64,000 nucleotides of DNA from positions 1,370,796-1,434,795 of the forward strand of contig NZ_LT732526.1 in NCBI RefSeq assembly GCF_900155545.1, written 5' to 3'. Both the position numbers and the translations under genes were made by a program. This DNA comes from Clostridium sp. Marseille-P2415. GTDB taxonomy: Bacteria > Bacillota > Clostridia > Lachnospirales > Lachnospiraceae. A model generated the notes under the pieces. The model was given only the letters and a program-made list of their open reading frames with translations, had not been told where the DNA came from and did not search any database. Each line of letters starts with the position of its first letter. Within the stretch, counting starts at the first letter, position 1. Below, in pieces: positions 1 to 9,237 of the stretch.

Positions 1-795
1 TCCCCCTTTTCGACGGGATGCCATGTCCTAATCGCCGACGGTTTAAAAGGGACCGATGAAATCCTGGTTCCCATAAATGGGAAATACATAAAGGAAGCCA
101 AAATCGGACGTGCCGTCATGGATGCCGACATCTTTATCTCTCTTACCCACTTTAAGGGACATGAAAGCACCGGATTCGGCGGTGCCTTAAAGAACATTGG
201 TATGGGCTGCGGCTCCCGGGCAGGAAAAATGGAAATGCATAACGCCGGAAAACCACACGTAACTGTGGAAACCTGCATCGGCTGTCATGCCTGTGAAAAA
301 AACTGCGCCCACAGCGCCATCTCCTTCCATGAAAAAAAGGCTTCCATTGACCATAACCGCTGTGTCGGATGCGGCCGCTGCATCGGGGTCTGCCCGGTAG
401 ATGCCGTAGAATCGGATTGTGATGAATCCAACGATATCTTAAACTGCAAAATAGCGGAATACACCCAGGCAGTTATCAAGGACCGCCCAAGCTTCCATAT
501 CAGCCTGGTCATGGATGTTTCCCCATACTGCGATTGCCATGCTGAAAATGATATTCCCATTATCCCGGATGTGGGCATGTTTGCCTCCTTTGACCCGGTA
601 GCTCTGGATATGGCTTGTGTTGATGCCGTAAACCGCCAGCCGGTTATCGCAGGAAGTATTCTGGAGAAGCACGGAAGCCATCATCATGACCACTTCAAAG
701 ACACCCATCCGGACACAAACTGGAAAACTTCCATAGAACACGCCGTGAAAATAGGTCTGGGCAGCGCAGAATATGAATTGATTCATCTGTCGTAA
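1..795 (+). CDS. DUF362 / 4Fe-4S domain protein (5' truncated)
   Basis: The reading frame is open to the first base of the window, so the N-terminus is missing; the ATG at 118 is internal. The visible 264 residues carry the DUF362 core (a THFKGHE stretch followed by GFGGALKNIGMG) and then two ferredoxin-type clusters, CIGCHACEKNC and CVGCGRCIGVCP. This arrangement of a DUF362 fold with two inserted 4Fe-4S clusters is common in Clostridia. The family is thought to act in redox or cofactor chemistry, but its reaction is not established. A His-rich stretch (HGSHHHDHF) lies near the C-terminus. The gene is convergent with the next one, with a GC-rich hairpin between them. The family call is firm; the function is unknown. 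Confidence 0.85.
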   Translation, partial: SPFSTGCHVLIADGLKGTDEILVPINGKYIKEAKIGRAVMDADIFISLTHFKGHESTGFGGALKNIGMGCGSRAGKMEMHNAGKPHVTVETCIGCHACEKNCAHSAISFHEKKASIDHNRCVGCGRCIGVCPVDAVESDCDESNDILNCKIAEYTQAVIKDRPSFHISLVMDVSPYCDCHAENDIPIIPDVGMFASFDPVALDMACVDAVNRQPVIAGSILEKHGSHHHDHFKDTHPDTNWKTSIEHAVKIGLGSAEYELIHLS

Positions 796-845
796 AAAAT
801 CCTGATAGGAGTGCGCTGCTTGTTTGAAACGGGTTAACAAATGTA

Positions 846-880
846 GGGGAGAGAGCACATAAAACACGGGCCCTCTCCCC
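846..880. terminator. Hairpin between convergent genes
   Basis: A 10-bp inverted repeat (GGGGAGAGAG against CCCTCTCCCC, one mismatch) sits between two convergent stop codons. It lacks a long T run on either strand, so it is a likely but not ideal bidirectional terminator. Confidence 0.45.
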
Positions 881-925
881 ATTATCACTTTCGAACGGAA
901 TCAAAGTAACTTTCCTTTCACATCC

Positions 926-2842
926 TCAATCGTCCAAACTCATACGATACGTTCCATTTTCCCCGAGGGGGACCTTATCCCTTCCAATCTGCCATACAGA
1001 GATTTCCGAATCAGCCACCTTTTTTTCAGGAACATTTTTGGCTATGATGAGCTCCGGCCAGACAAATGTGGTATCCACCGCTTTCCCATCGAAGCAGATC
1101 TTAGAATAAGGAGTAAAATTCTCCCCGTAAATCAACAAATTGGAATCATTGTACACAACATTATCTATGGTAATATCATCAATACCCATTTTAAGCTTCG
1201 TCGGCTCATAAGGGCTCTCACCTCCATAAACCTCGCGGCCGCCATAAAGGATGTCATATTCCAGGGTTTTCATGTCCTCTAAATAGCTTTCTTCCTTCGC
1301 TTTTGGATTGTTTAAATACTTCTGGTGAAACCGCATCATGGTTCCTTCATGAATGCCCAGCATATCAAGTACATGGGCCGAAATCTGATAGGCTTCCACA
1401 TTTCTTTTCTCCAGCGGAAGGTTCATGTTATTCCAGACTACATATTCCGTTTGAAACAGGGAGTGGTTCTTCATCTCATCTTCCGACCACTCAAAGCCCG
1501 GCAGATGATCCCCGTACATGACCAGCACGATCGGCTCTTTCCTGGTCCGTAAGGTATTGACAAGCGAACGGATAAACTCGTCCATTTCCCCGATTTGCTG
1601 GCAGTAATATTCAAAATCCGGATATTTTCCATGCCCCTGAACCGATATGGTATAAATAAAATCAGGACCTGGAGTGGAATCCAGCGTTTTTATGATCTCA
1701 CCGGTGAGAATCTTATCCTTGCACCAGCCGGTAGGATTCCGCTCCACATTATTCATGTATTCAATCGGGGTAAACGTATCAAAGCCAAGCTGCGAAAACA
1801 CCCGGTTCCGGTCATAAAAGGTGGCTTCATTGTTATGTATGGCATGGGCACTGTATCCTAAATTTTTCAAATCAAATGCAATACTTTCACAGGAGGTTTT
1901 CTTTAACACCGTCTTATATGGATACTCACCAGGCCCGAAAAAGTCCAGATTCATTCCTGTAATGGACTCAAATTCCGTATTTGCAGTGCCCGCGCCGACA
2001 GAAGGAACGCTTATATAGCCTCCCGGATAATTTTTTTGCAGCTGATGGAAAAATGGGATCGGATCATAGTTAACAGGGTTATTTTTCCATAAGGAAGGGT
2101 CAAAAAAGGACTCCAGCTGAATCATGATCACATTGGGTTTTGTATCCTCGGACAAGGCATATGTATTCTCCGGAACCAGCTCCTCCTCCCGGATCGTCTC
2201 CATCGTCTCGGTCCCGTATCCCTCCGGTTTGGAGATTCCCGTATTAAAAAGGGAATTGGAAAAGCAATATGGAAACCCATAGGTCCGGAATGCCTCCCCA
2301 ATATTGCCGAAATGAACTGCTACCAGGTTCGTTTTCATGGCCGCACTTGTCAGCCCCAGCACAATAACCGTACTTATGGCTATGAAACCTGCCCCAGCTC
2401 CGTAACGGACCTTATCCTTTGATACAGGGGCTTTACGCCAGACAAATATTAAGAAAACAATTGAAAATGCAATGCCGGACCCAATCAGTATGATCTGCAG
2501 CCAGGTAAAATAAACAGTGGCCAGACTAACCGCATACTTCACCAGCCGAAAATCCGCCCCAGTAAAAGGCGTAGTACGGAAGATAAGCAGAATGCCGTTT
2601 ACCACCCCCATGAAAAGCCATATCACGGAAATGGTGATGCATGCAAAAGCCTTGTGCTTCGTTACAAACAAAACCGTAAATGGAAGCGCAATGATGATCG
2701 TATTTAACAGGAAAATCAACAGGCTGCCCCATACATAAGCGCCAAGGTTCATCAGAGATTTTCTGCTGGCAAGCTCAATAAAAACATTTATCATGGCAGA
2801 AAAGGCGAAAATCCTTCCCAGCCATCTGATATGTGGTTTCAT
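926..2842 (-). CDS. LTA synthase family membrane sulfatase with C-terminal IPT/TIG-like domain
   Basis: 638 aa. The first ~200 residues hold about five membrane segments. A periplasmic-type sulfatase/phosphotransferase domain follows at ~235-510. It has the opening MIQLESFFDPS, the nucleophile region AGTANTEFES (Thr expected to take the glycerol-phosphate or similar group) and VMYGDHLPG for metal binding. This matches LtaS/MdoB-type alkaline phosphatase-fold enzymes that build or modify glycerol-phosphate cell-surface polymers. The last ~90 residues (NLLIYGENFTPYSKICFDG) look like an IPT/TIG immunoglobulin-like domain, which is not part of standard LtaS. The start has a GGAG site (aaaGGAGcatatcATG). 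Single gene; the substrate polymer is not known. Confidence 0.85.
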   Translation of the reverse strand: MKPHIRWLGRIFAFSAMINVFIELASRKSLMNLGAYVWGSLLIFLLNTIIIALPFTVLFVTKHKAFACITISVIWLFMGVVNGILLIFRTTPFTGADFRLVKYAVSLATVYFTWLQIILIGSGIAFSIVFLIFVWRKAPVSKDKVRYGAGAGFIAISTVIVLGLTSAAMKTNLVAVHFGNIGEAFRTYGFPYCFSNSLFNTGISKPEGYGTETMETIREEELVPENTYALSEDTKPNVIMIQLESFFDPSLWKNNPVNYDPIPFFHQLQKNYPGGYISVPSVGAGTANTEFESITGMNLDFFGPGEYPYKTVLKKTSCESIAFDLKNLGYSAHAIHNNEATFYDRNRVFSQLGFDTFTPIEYMNNVERNPTGWCKDKILTGEIIKTLDSTPGPDFIYTISVQGHGKYPDFEYYCQQIGEMDEFIRSLVNTLRTRKEPIVLVMYGDHLPGFEWSEDEMKNHSLFQTEYVVWNNMNLPLEKRNVEAYQISAHVLDMLGIHEGTMMRFHQKYLNNPKAKEESYLEDMKTLEYDILYGGREVYGGESPYEPTKLKMGIDDITIDNVVYNDSNLLIYGENFTPYSKICFDGKAVDTTFVWPELIIAKNVPEKKVADSEISVWQIGRDKVPLGENGTYRMSLDD

Positions 2843-2941
2843 GATATGCTCCTTTGTATCTTATTTCTTTTCAGAGTCGGGTCTAGTCTACCACATTTTA
2901 CAGGAAATTTACATACCTTTTTTTAAAAAGCAAAAATTAAC

Positions 2942-2976
2942 AAAAAAGGGAAGCCGGCTCTATTCCAGGCCGGCCT
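2942..2976 (-). terminator. Intrinsic terminator of the zinc-ribbon gene
   Basis: On the minus strand a GCCGGC-centred stem is followed by CCCTTTTTTG. It lies 15 bp past the stop of the gene at 2992-3474. Confidence 0.7.
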
Positions 2977-2991
2977 CTTAAGTAACGGTTC

Positions 2992-3474
2992 TTATTCTTC
3001 TGTAGATTCAAATGCGTCTTCATTAACCGCATTAATTCCAGCTGCCGGATTCTCCTCCTCTGCAAAAGCTGCCTGCTCTTTTTCCTCTTCACTCGCTTCT
3101 TCTGTTCCCGGATTTGATGCTGCTTCCTTCACAGGTGCACCGCACTTTCCACAGTAAAAGGAATTCTTTGAAACTTTGGCTCCACACTCCGCGCAGATAC
3201 GGGTTCCCTCGCTTTGGGTCAGTTCAATCTCCAGAGCGGCAATTCTCTCCCGGCTGGCCCTGACAGCTTCATAAGCCTTTTTATAAGCTTCCTCCGGCTC
3301 TGTGTTGGCTTCATAGAATTGTTTGCCGATGACTGCATAAGCTTCTTCCAGCTTAGTTTTCTCTGCACTGATCTGTGTCTTTAACTGTATCGTCTCAGTC
3401 AGCGCTTTTGCCTTCGTTGCAACCTCTTTGCCGGTATCACTAAGTGTCTTTCCCAGCTCTTCAAAAAATGCCAT
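2992..3474 (-). CDS. Coiled-coil protein with zinc ribbon
   Basis: 160 aa. Residues ~1-85 are charged, Ala/Glu/Lys-rich and predicted helical (coiled coil). Residues ~94-117 form a double CxxC zinc ribbon (CAECGAKV, then CGKCGAPV). The remaining tail is acidic (Glu-rich) and probably disordered. This helical-plus-zinc-ribbon layout recurs in small Lachnospiraceae proteins with no assigned role. The start is supported by a GGAGG site upstream of ATG 3474. It is flanked by its own terminator and lies just upstream, on the same strand, of the LTA-synthase-like gene. Function unknown. Confidence 0.75.
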   Translation of the reverse strand: MAFFEELGKTLSDTGKEVATKAKALTETIQLKTQISAEKTKLEEAYAVIGKQFYEANTEPEEAYKKAYEAVRASRERIAALEIELTQSEGTRICAECGAKVSKNSFYCGKCGAPVKEAASNPGTEEASEEEKEQAAFAEEENPAAGINAVNEDAFESTEE

Positions 3475-3546
3475 CCGCGATTCCTCCTTTGACTTTTACT
3501 CCTATTATTTTAACTTCATTGGGAGAAAAAGTCAATGAAAGACTGC

Positions 3547-5733
3547 TTACACGCCCTTTTTTATCCTCTCGATCTCTTCTTTCACGCTCTCAGGCAATTG
3601 ATCCAGTGAGACTGTACAACGAATCACACTCTTACTTCCACCGGAGCCTGTGACAGCTGAAAAACTGACGCGCTCATCCCGTCTGTTTCCAAAAGGATTC
3701 ATGCTTGAGTACTCTTCAATCACTGCCTGGGCCATAATCTGTTCAATCTGAACCTGGTCCGTAATCGTTAAGTATTGTGATTCCACGGCCTCATGGGAGG
3801 ATTTATAGGCCTTAAACTGATCCCCCTCTATATTAATTTCCACTACATTTTTCAGGTTGTTCCAACTGTCCACATCAGCCTCACACTCTTTTAACAATTC
3901 CAGAGTCTTTTTAAAGGACGGATAAATCGGATAATAGCCTCTTGATGTAACATCGCTGTACTGCCAGGAACTCTGAGTCTCCTCCCGCTTTGTTTCCGCC
4001 TCTGCCTGTTTTTTCGTTAAAAACTGGATGGTGACTATTGGATTTTCCTTCTTCATGGTCTCGGCCTTTAAGTTTTTTAAATCCTCCTGATAAGCAAGAA
4101 GTAACTTTTCAGTCATGGCTTTTTCTGTTCCGTTTCTGTCACGGCTGACGATATTCGTCTGCTCTCCCCGGCTCACTCTCACCCACGCAGTATCTTCCGG
4201 TGTCTGGGCAAGAACCGGATACACCGCATTAACATAATCCGGATTTTCAAAAATCTCTGCGATTTCCGGACGAACCTCATCGGAAGGCAGGGAATAGGAT
4301 CGGTAAATGCTCTTTCCATTTTTTAAATTATATTTTACTGAAAAATAGTAATTATAGCTATTCACGGATTCAGTCTCCCAGCCATCAAAAAGACCGTTTC
4401 CATGATTCAGTTTCTGGTTTCTCTCCACCGCATCGTGTACCAGAGCCAGAACCGGAGCCGTATCTTTCAGCTTCATATGGCTGAAAATATAATCGTCCGA
4501 ATCCTGGTCTTCCCAATAATAATCTCCCATTAAATCCTGCCGCGGGCTTCCATAAGAAACCCAGTAGTTTGTATCCTGCATGGAAACCGCAACGGATTCA
4601 ATGGCATTTTCAGCCGGTATATACCGGTCATACCCAAACAGGTCATAACGGAAAGTGCAGAATATGAATGCCGCCAGTCCGGCAGAAACCACCATCTGCT
4701 TCCAGTGGGAAAACAGCTTACGAAAATCAAAATGATAAATGATCTCTATAACACAGTGCGACAAAAACATTCCGCAAAGCAGTCCGAATACCGCCCAGCC
4801 CATGCTGGAATGTAAAAACCAGAAAAAAATACTTCCGCAAAGGGACGATAAGACCACAATGGGAATCCGGATGACCGGCATGCTGATCTTAAATGCCATC
4901 GCTTTTCCGGCAGCTTCTGAGCCTCTCTTTTTATATACCCAGAAAGAGAGAAATGTCAGAACAGCTGTCACAACCAGTACTGCGATAATCCTGGCCGCCT
5001 GTATTTCCAAGGGAGTTCCCGCATGCAGCCGGTCTATATTGACCATAAACAATGCAAATGCGGAACATTTATCCATCAAAAAGTTAAATTGTTCCCCGCC
5101 TCCCCGGTAACTGGTAAAGAAAAACTGTCCGTAACATAATTCAAAAACAAAAATGGCGCATACGAAATAGATTTGTAATACCATGGTACCAAGAATGCCC
5201 ACAAGCACATTTCCCGTCAGCATCATAGCCAGCACCGTAACGGAATACATCATGCTGTAATGGATTATAAAAAGCAGAAAACCGGTAAGGGCCGCCCCTG
5301 TTACTTCCATGGGTGAAATACCGTTCACTGCGATAACCCCCAGGGTGATAATCAAATTCGCCCCATACACAGCTGCCGGAATAAAAATACCATTCAAGTA
5401 ATTTGCCCAGAATAAATGCTTCCTGTTGACGGGAATTCCATGGTAGAAATCCACTTTCTGCCTGGAATGGAGATAAGAAAAGCTGGTTACTCCCATGATA
5501 AGGGACAGGAGGATCAGCAGCATTGCCACCCAGCCATTCTGGAACCCCAGCCAATCCTCTAAACCGGATATCATATGCTGGTAAACAACCTTTTGTTTTA
5601 TCTGATCCCCCAGTATCAGAGCAGTCCTCACCGGAAAGGTAAAGAAAAATGCCAAAAATGCAAGTGCCATAGACCAAAGGCGTCTTTTGCCATCTTCCTG
5701 AAACAGATTAAAAAATAAGCTTTTTGATGTCAT
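3547..5733 (-). CDS. ABC transporter permease (YtrC/D-like, DUF6449-type C-terminal region)
   Basis: 728 aa from ATG 5733, which has GGAGG eight bases upstream; the frame extends further 5' but has no ribosome site there. The N-terminal ~380 residues contain several membrane segments, beginning FLAFFFTFPVRTALI. The C-terminal ~350 residues are hydrophilic, mixed alpha/beta and probably extracytoplasmic. It overlaps the ATPase gene by 26 bp and forms a GntR-ATPase-permease operon with it. Such YtrA-type operons often respond to cell-envelope stress or antibiotics acting on lipid II, but no substrate can be read from the sequence. The large soluble domain makes it longer than ordinary ABC-2 permeases. 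Confidence 0.8.
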   Translation of the reverse strand: MTSKSLFFNLFQEDGKRRLWSMALAFLAFFFTFPVRTALILGDQIKQKVVYQHMISGLEDWLGFQNGWVAMLLILLSLIMGVTSFSYLHSRQKVDFYHGIPVNRKHLFWANYLNGIFIPAAVYGANLIITLGVIAVNGISPMEVTGAALTGFLLFIIHYSMMYSVTVLAMMLTGNVLVGILGTMVLQIYFVCAIFVFELCYGQFFFTSYRGGGEQFNFLMDKCSAFALFMVNIDRLHAGTPLEIQAARIIAVLVVTAVLTFLSFWVYKKRGSEAAGKAMAFKISMPVIRIPIVVLSSLCGSIFFWFLHSSMGWAVFGLLCGMFLSHCVIEIIYHFDFRKLFSHWKQMVVSAGLAAFIFCTFRYDLFGYDRYIPAENAIESVAVSMQDTNYWVSYGSPRQDLMGDYYWEDQDSDDYIFSHMKLKDTAPVLALVHDAVERNQKLNHGNGLFDGWETESVNSYNYYFSVKYNLKNGKSIYRSYSLPSDEVRPEIAEIFENPDYVNAVYPVLAQTPEDTAWVRVSRGEQTNIVSRDRNGTEKAMTEKLLLAYQEDLKNLKAETMKKENPIVTIQFLTKKQAEAETKREETQSSWQYSDVTSRGYYPIYPSFKKTLELLKECEADVDSWNNLKNVVEINIEGDQFKAYKSSHEAVESQYLTITDQVQIEQIMAQAVIEEYSSMNPFGNRRDERVSFSAVTGSGGSKSVIRCTVSLDQLPESVKEEIERIKKGV

Positions 5734-6607
5734 ATCCTGCCACCTCCGTCTCACTAATAAATATTTCTTCCAGAGATAATGGAATAATCTCATAAAATAC
5801 CGGCTGATAGGATTCCATCACCCCTTCCACTTCTTCTCTGGTTCCCCGAACAGTTATGGTATAGAGCTTTCCTCTTGTTTCTGTCTTAATCCGCTGCAGT
5901 GCCGCCAGATCTTCCACAGCCATCCCATCTCTTAAAACACACTGCACCTTATGGATATTAAGCTTCATGTCATCCAGATCTTTAGAAAGAAGAATTCCGC
6001 CTCTGTGGAGAAGGCCCACATGATCACAGATATCTTCCAGCTCCCTCAAATTATGGGAAGCAATAATAGGTGTTAAATTCCTCTCTGCCATATCATTGGC
6101 AAATATACTCTTCACAGCCTGACGCATCACCGGATCAAGTCCGTCAAAGGTCTCATCGCAGAAAAGGTAATCCGTATTGGCACAAATGCCGCATATGACA
6201 GACAGCTGCTTTTTCATTCCCTTTGAAAAAGTATGGATCTTCCTCCTGACTTCCAGCCCAAAACTTCCCAACAGATTATGGAAACGCTCCCGGTTAAATT
6301 CCGGATACACTCTGCTGTAAAACTCCATCATATCAAGCGGCGTGGAATTGTTAAAATAGTACTGGTCATCGGAAATGTAAAAAAACCGGCTTTTCACCTT
6401 TTCCTTTTCAAAGATCTGTTCTCCATCAATGGTGACACTTCCTTCATCCGGCTTCAATATACCGCTCATCATTCTCAGAAATGTACTTTTACCCGCTCCA
6501 TTGGTTCCAATCAGGCCGAAAACACTTCCATCCCGAATTTCCGCACTAACATGGTCCACTGCCATGATATCGTCAAACTTTTTTGTCAGATTTTCTGCTT
6601 TTATCAT
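5708..6607 (-). CDS. ABC transporter ATP-binding protein (YtrB-like)
   Basis: 299 aa ATPase. Walker A is GTNGAGKST (~37-45). The signature region is degenerate, FSKGMKKQ in place of LSGGQ, which is typical of the YtrB/YxlF subgroup. Walker B is followed by FCDETFDGLDP, and the switch histidine lies in ASHNLREL. The C-terminal ~80 residues carry the usual extra domain of ABC-2 type ATPases. It partners the permease whose start it overlaps, and it overlaps the GntR gene upstream by 35 bp, so all three are probably translated from one message. A GGAGG-like site precedes ATG 6607. Substrate unknown. Confidence 0.88.
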   Translation of the reverse strand: MIKAENLTKKFDDIMAVDHVSAEIRDGSVFGLIGTNGAGKSTFLRMMSGILKPDEGSVTIDGEQIFEKEKVKSRFFYISDDQYYFNNSTPLDMMEFYSRVYPEFNRERFHNLLGSFGLEVRRKIHTFSKGMKKQLSVICGICANTDYLFCDETFDGLDPVMRQAVKSIFANDMAERNLTPIIASHNLRELEDICDHVGLLHRGGILLSKDLDDMKLNIHKVQCVLRDGMAVEDLAALQRIKTETRGKLYTITVRGTREEVEGVMESYQPVFYEIIPLSLEEIFISETEVAGYDIKKLIF

Positions 6608-6998
6608 CCTCTCTCTCCTCCCCTGTCAGATATTCCTGTTTTATCCATTCTTCTGCAACCCATGTATGGGCCTTATCCTCCGTCAGTCCTGCCCGCTTGG
6701 CCTCCTCGATCCAGTTTCCCAGCTCCTTTTTCAGTTCACTGTTCTTAAGCGCCCGAATGGAACTGGTGTCCGCCACAAAGCTGCCTCTTCCTTTCACAGA
6801 ATAAATAAATCCGCGCCGTTCCAGCTCTGCATAAGCCCGCTGTATGGTGTTGGGATTGATGGATAAGTCTGTAGCCAAGGCGCGGACAGAAGGCAGCTGC
6901 ATATCTTGTTCCAGTACGCCGCATATCATAAGATCCTTAAGTTTTTCTACAACCTGTTCGTATATTGGTCTGCGGTCTTTATAATCAAGCAGTATCAT
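6573..6998 (-). CDS. GntR-family regulator (YtrA-type)
   Basis: 141 aa. A winged helix-turn-helix occupies ~10-75 (PIYEQVVEKLKDLMICGVL, then LPSVRALATDLSINPNTIQRAYAELE). A short helical tail follows, without a FadR/HutC effector domain, which defines the small YtrA subgroup. It is first in the operon with the ATPase and permease. GGAGGTGAAAT precedes ATG 6998. The promoter just upstream (7040-7068) is followed by direct repeats of TGTATTA that are the likely autorepressor site. Confidence 0.88.
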   Translation of the reverse strand: MILLDYKDRRPIYEQVVEKLKDLMICGVLEQDMQLPSVRALATDLSINPNTIQRAYAELERRGFIYSVKGRGSFVADTSSIRALKNSELKKELGNWIEEAKRAGLTEDKAHTWVAEEWIKQEYLTGEEREDDKSRKSDKKV

Positions 6999-7010
6999 AT
7001 TTCACCTCCA

Positions 7011-7045
7011 ACAACCGTATTAATACATCTAATACAGTTAGTATA
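7011..7045 (-). promoter_or_regulatory. Candidate GntR operator
   Basis: On the minus strand, just downstream of the -10 box, the sequence reads CTGTATTAGATGTATTAATAC. It contains two TGTATTA units nine bases apart and lies at the expected transcription start of the GntR-ABC operon. YtrA-type repressors bind such sites in front of their own operon. Inferred from position and repeats only. Confidence 0.45.
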
Positions 7046-7068
7046 TCAAAGCGCCTCTGATTTGTCAA
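7040..7068 (-). promoter_or_regulatory. Sigma-A promoter of GntR-ABC operon
   Basis: Minus strand: TTGACA (7063-7068), a 17-base spacer, TATACT (7040-7045). The -35 lies in the loop and the spacer runs through one arm of the hairpin at 7049-7080. Confidence 0.75.
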
Positions 7069-7080
7069 CCAGAGGCGCTT
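7049..7080 (-). terminator. GC-rich hairpin after DUF4397 gene
   Basis: A perfect 11-bp stem (AAGCGCCTCTG with its complement) and a 10-base loop lie eight bases past the DUF4397 stop. The 3' flank on the minus strand is only weakly T-rich. It overlaps the promoter of the next operon. Confidence 0.6.
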
Positions 7081-7087
7081 GATTTTT

Positions 7088-7801
7088 CTAATCCCTTCTA
7101 TCTTCTACAATCAGGATCCGGATCGCATCCTGGGAATTGTTCCAGTTAAACGCATACAGGGTGTAAGAAGCATTTCCCCTTATATAAATGTTGGAATTCA
7201 AAAGAACATTTCCGGAATAAGCATCGCTGCTGTAAACGGAAACCATATAATAGCCGGTTAAGATATACTGAAAGCTCGTCACTTCTTTGTAATTTACATT
7301 GGGGAAGGTCACAAGGCCGGCGTTTAATAAAACATTAATACTGCGGTTTGTTATGGATAGGTTGCACACCCGGAAGCAGCCTGTGTTAATGCCGCCATTG
7401 CATTTTATATCTGCAATTTCCATTAGATCCGGTCCGGAATCCGTATTGATGATTGCAACAGTGACAGCGCCGTCAACTGGAACATTAATCTGTTTTTCAA
7501 TATAAACATAACCATACCGGCCGCCTATGGTTACCGTTTGTAACCCTGCGGAAACCCGGCCATACTGGCTCAACTCTCCATTATCCAATCCGTTCACTGC
7601 CAGTTGATTGTTAATATAAATAAAGAATGCATTATAGCCTGCGGCTGCATTGAGAAACCGGACAAGGCCAATTTGCGCGGAATCACAATAATAACACGGG
7701 ATAATTGGCTTAGGAAATACGGTAATGACAGAACTCCCGCCTGATGATTCGTCTTCTTCTGAATCAGGCAATGGATTTTGCATATATGATAAAATGCCCA
7801 T
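7088..7801 (-). CDS. DUF4397 domain protein
   Basis: 237 aa. After a short acidic, Ser/Gly-rich leader (DSEEDESSGGSS) the protein is an all-beta repeat. The first DUF4397 unit begins GLVRFLNAAAGYNAFFIYINNQ, and a second repeat follows at ~145-230 (FRVCNLSITNRSINVLLN). DUF4397 proteins are usually surface or spore-envelope beta-sandwich proteins. No signal peptide is visible here, which suits a spore-coat or cytoplasm-assembled protein better than a secreted one. GAGGG precedes ATG 7801. Transcribed alone. Role inferred only from the family. Confidence 0.75.
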   Translation of the reverse strand: MGILSYMQNPLPDSEEDESSGGSSVITVFPKPIIPCYYCDSAQIGLVRFLNAAAGYNAFFIYINNQLAVNGLDNGELSQYGRVSAGLQTVTIGGRYGYVYIEKQINVPVDGAVTVAIINTDSGPDLMEIADIKCNGGINTGCFRVCNLSITNRSINVLLNAGLVTFPNVNYKEVTSFQYILTGYYMVSVYSSDAYSGNVLLNSNIYIRGNASYTLYAFNWNNSQDAIRILIVEDRRD

Positions 7802-7869
7802 GTAATCCCTCTTTTATGATAGTTATATAGTAAGTTATTCTTACCTGACTACCCAGTGCCTGTCCTGGT

Positions 7870-9237
7870 TCAAATGCTTTTGTCCTTTTGAGCGAAAAGT
7901 TTATGCAGCCTTTTCATGACATGCTTATAGGCCGGAATCAGAAATGCATCCGCCGCGATCCAAGCTATGGGGCTGGCAAAGCATACGGCTCCGTAACCAA
8001 ATACAGGGACCAGGCAAAAGCCTGCTAAGGAACGGGCAGCCATTTCGCAAACTCCTGCAATAATAGCCAGCTTGGAATACCCCAGCCCCTGAATCATGAA
8101 CCGTACAATATTAACAAGGGCCAGCGGAAAGTAAAAAGCCGTATTCCCCAGAAGAAACCATCTTGTTTCTTTTAGAATTTCTACCTCACCTGAATCAACA
8201 AAAAGCAATGCGATGATATCGCTGAAGAAATAAACGATCACAAAAGCTATGATGGAATAAACGGCCCCAAGAAGGATACAATTCTTCATGCCCCGGTCAA
8301 TCCGGTCCAGTTTTTTGGCCCCTGCATTCTGCCCTCCATAAGTAGCCATGGTGGCTCCCATAGCGTCAAATGGGCAGCAAAAAAACATGCTGATTTTACT
8401 GCCGGCCGTAACAGATGCAACCGCCACAGAGCCAAGGCTGTTCACCGCGGTCTGAAGGATCACGCTGCCAATTGCTGTTATGGAATACTGAAGTCCCATG
8501 GGGATGCCCATGCCGCAAAGAATTTCCATTGAAATTTTATGTGGCTTCCACTCTTCTCCCCTCATTTTTAAAATGGGATATTTCTTTATCATATAAAACA
8601 GGCAGAATATGCCGGAAGTTCCCTGTGATATTATCGTCGCCCATGCTGCACCGGCCACACCCATTTTCAGTACCAGAATCGTAAATAAGTCCAGCAGAAC
8701 ATTTAAAACAGAAGACATGAAAAGAAAAATTAAAGGTGTAGTGCTGTCTCCCAGAGACCTTATGATACCGGAAAGCATATTATAAAGAAAGGTTGCAGGA
8801 ATCCCCATAAAAATAACAAATATGTACGCATAAGCCCCATCAAGGATATCCTCCGGAGTCCTCATCCATACCAATATAGGACGGCATAAAACGCAGACAA
8901 TGGAGGTCATTACAATAGAAAAAAACAGCGACAGCCAGCCGCTGTTGGCCACAAATCTCCGCAAAGCCGAATCATTTTTCTCCCCAAATTTCTGAGCCAC
9001 AGGAATGGAAAACCCACTGCACACTCCCATGCAGAAGCCAATAATCATAAAGCTAACAGATCCCGTCGAACCAACTGCCGCCAGGGCGTTTACTCCTAAA
9101 TATTTTCCTACAATAATCGCATCCACCATGTTATATAACTGCTGGAATAATAATCCAAACAGCATGGGTATCAAAAAGCTTAGAATCAGCTTCATGGGAG
9201 ATCCCGCTGTCATATCCTTCATTTTCTTGTCAGCCAT
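7870..9237 (-). CDS. MATE family efflux transporter
   Basis: 455 aa, twelve hydrophobic segments in two homologous halves, as expected for the MATE (multidrug and toxin extrusion) family. The N-terminus reads MTAGSPMKLILSFLIPMLFGLLFQQLYNMVDAIIVG, the classic start of the DinF/NorM-like Firmicute subgroup (…QQLYN-VDAIIVG). The length is normal. These proteins export cationic compounds using Na+ or H+ gradients. No local regulator is adjacent. The substrate cannot be inferred. Confidence 0.92.
   Translation of the reverse strand: MADKKMKDMTAGSPMKLILSFLIPMLFGLLFQQLYNMVDAIIVGKYLGVNALAAVGSTGSVSFMIIGFCMGVCSGFSIPVAQKFGEKNDSALRRFVANSGWLSLFFSIVMTSIVCVLCRPILVWMRTPEDILDGAYAYIFVIFMGIPATFLYNMLSGIIRSLGDSTTPLIFLFMSSVLNVLLDLFTILVLKMGVAGAAWATIISQGTSGIFCLFYMIKKYPILKMRGEEWKPHKISMEILCGMGIPMGLQYSITAIGSVILQTAVNSLGSVAVASVTAGSKISMFFCCPFDAMGATMATYGGQNAGAKKLDRIDRGMKNCILLGAVYSIIAFVIVYFFSDIIALLFVDSGEVEILKETRWFLLGNTAFYFPLALVNIVRFMIQGLGYSKLAIIAGVCEMAARSLAGFCLVPVFGYGAVCFASPIAWIAADAFLIPAYKHVMKRLHKLFAQKDKSI

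Noticed and set aside
5141-5677. 178-codon minus-strand frame within the ABC permease
   Set aside because: Out-of-frame shadow of the permease membrane domain, with no start signal.
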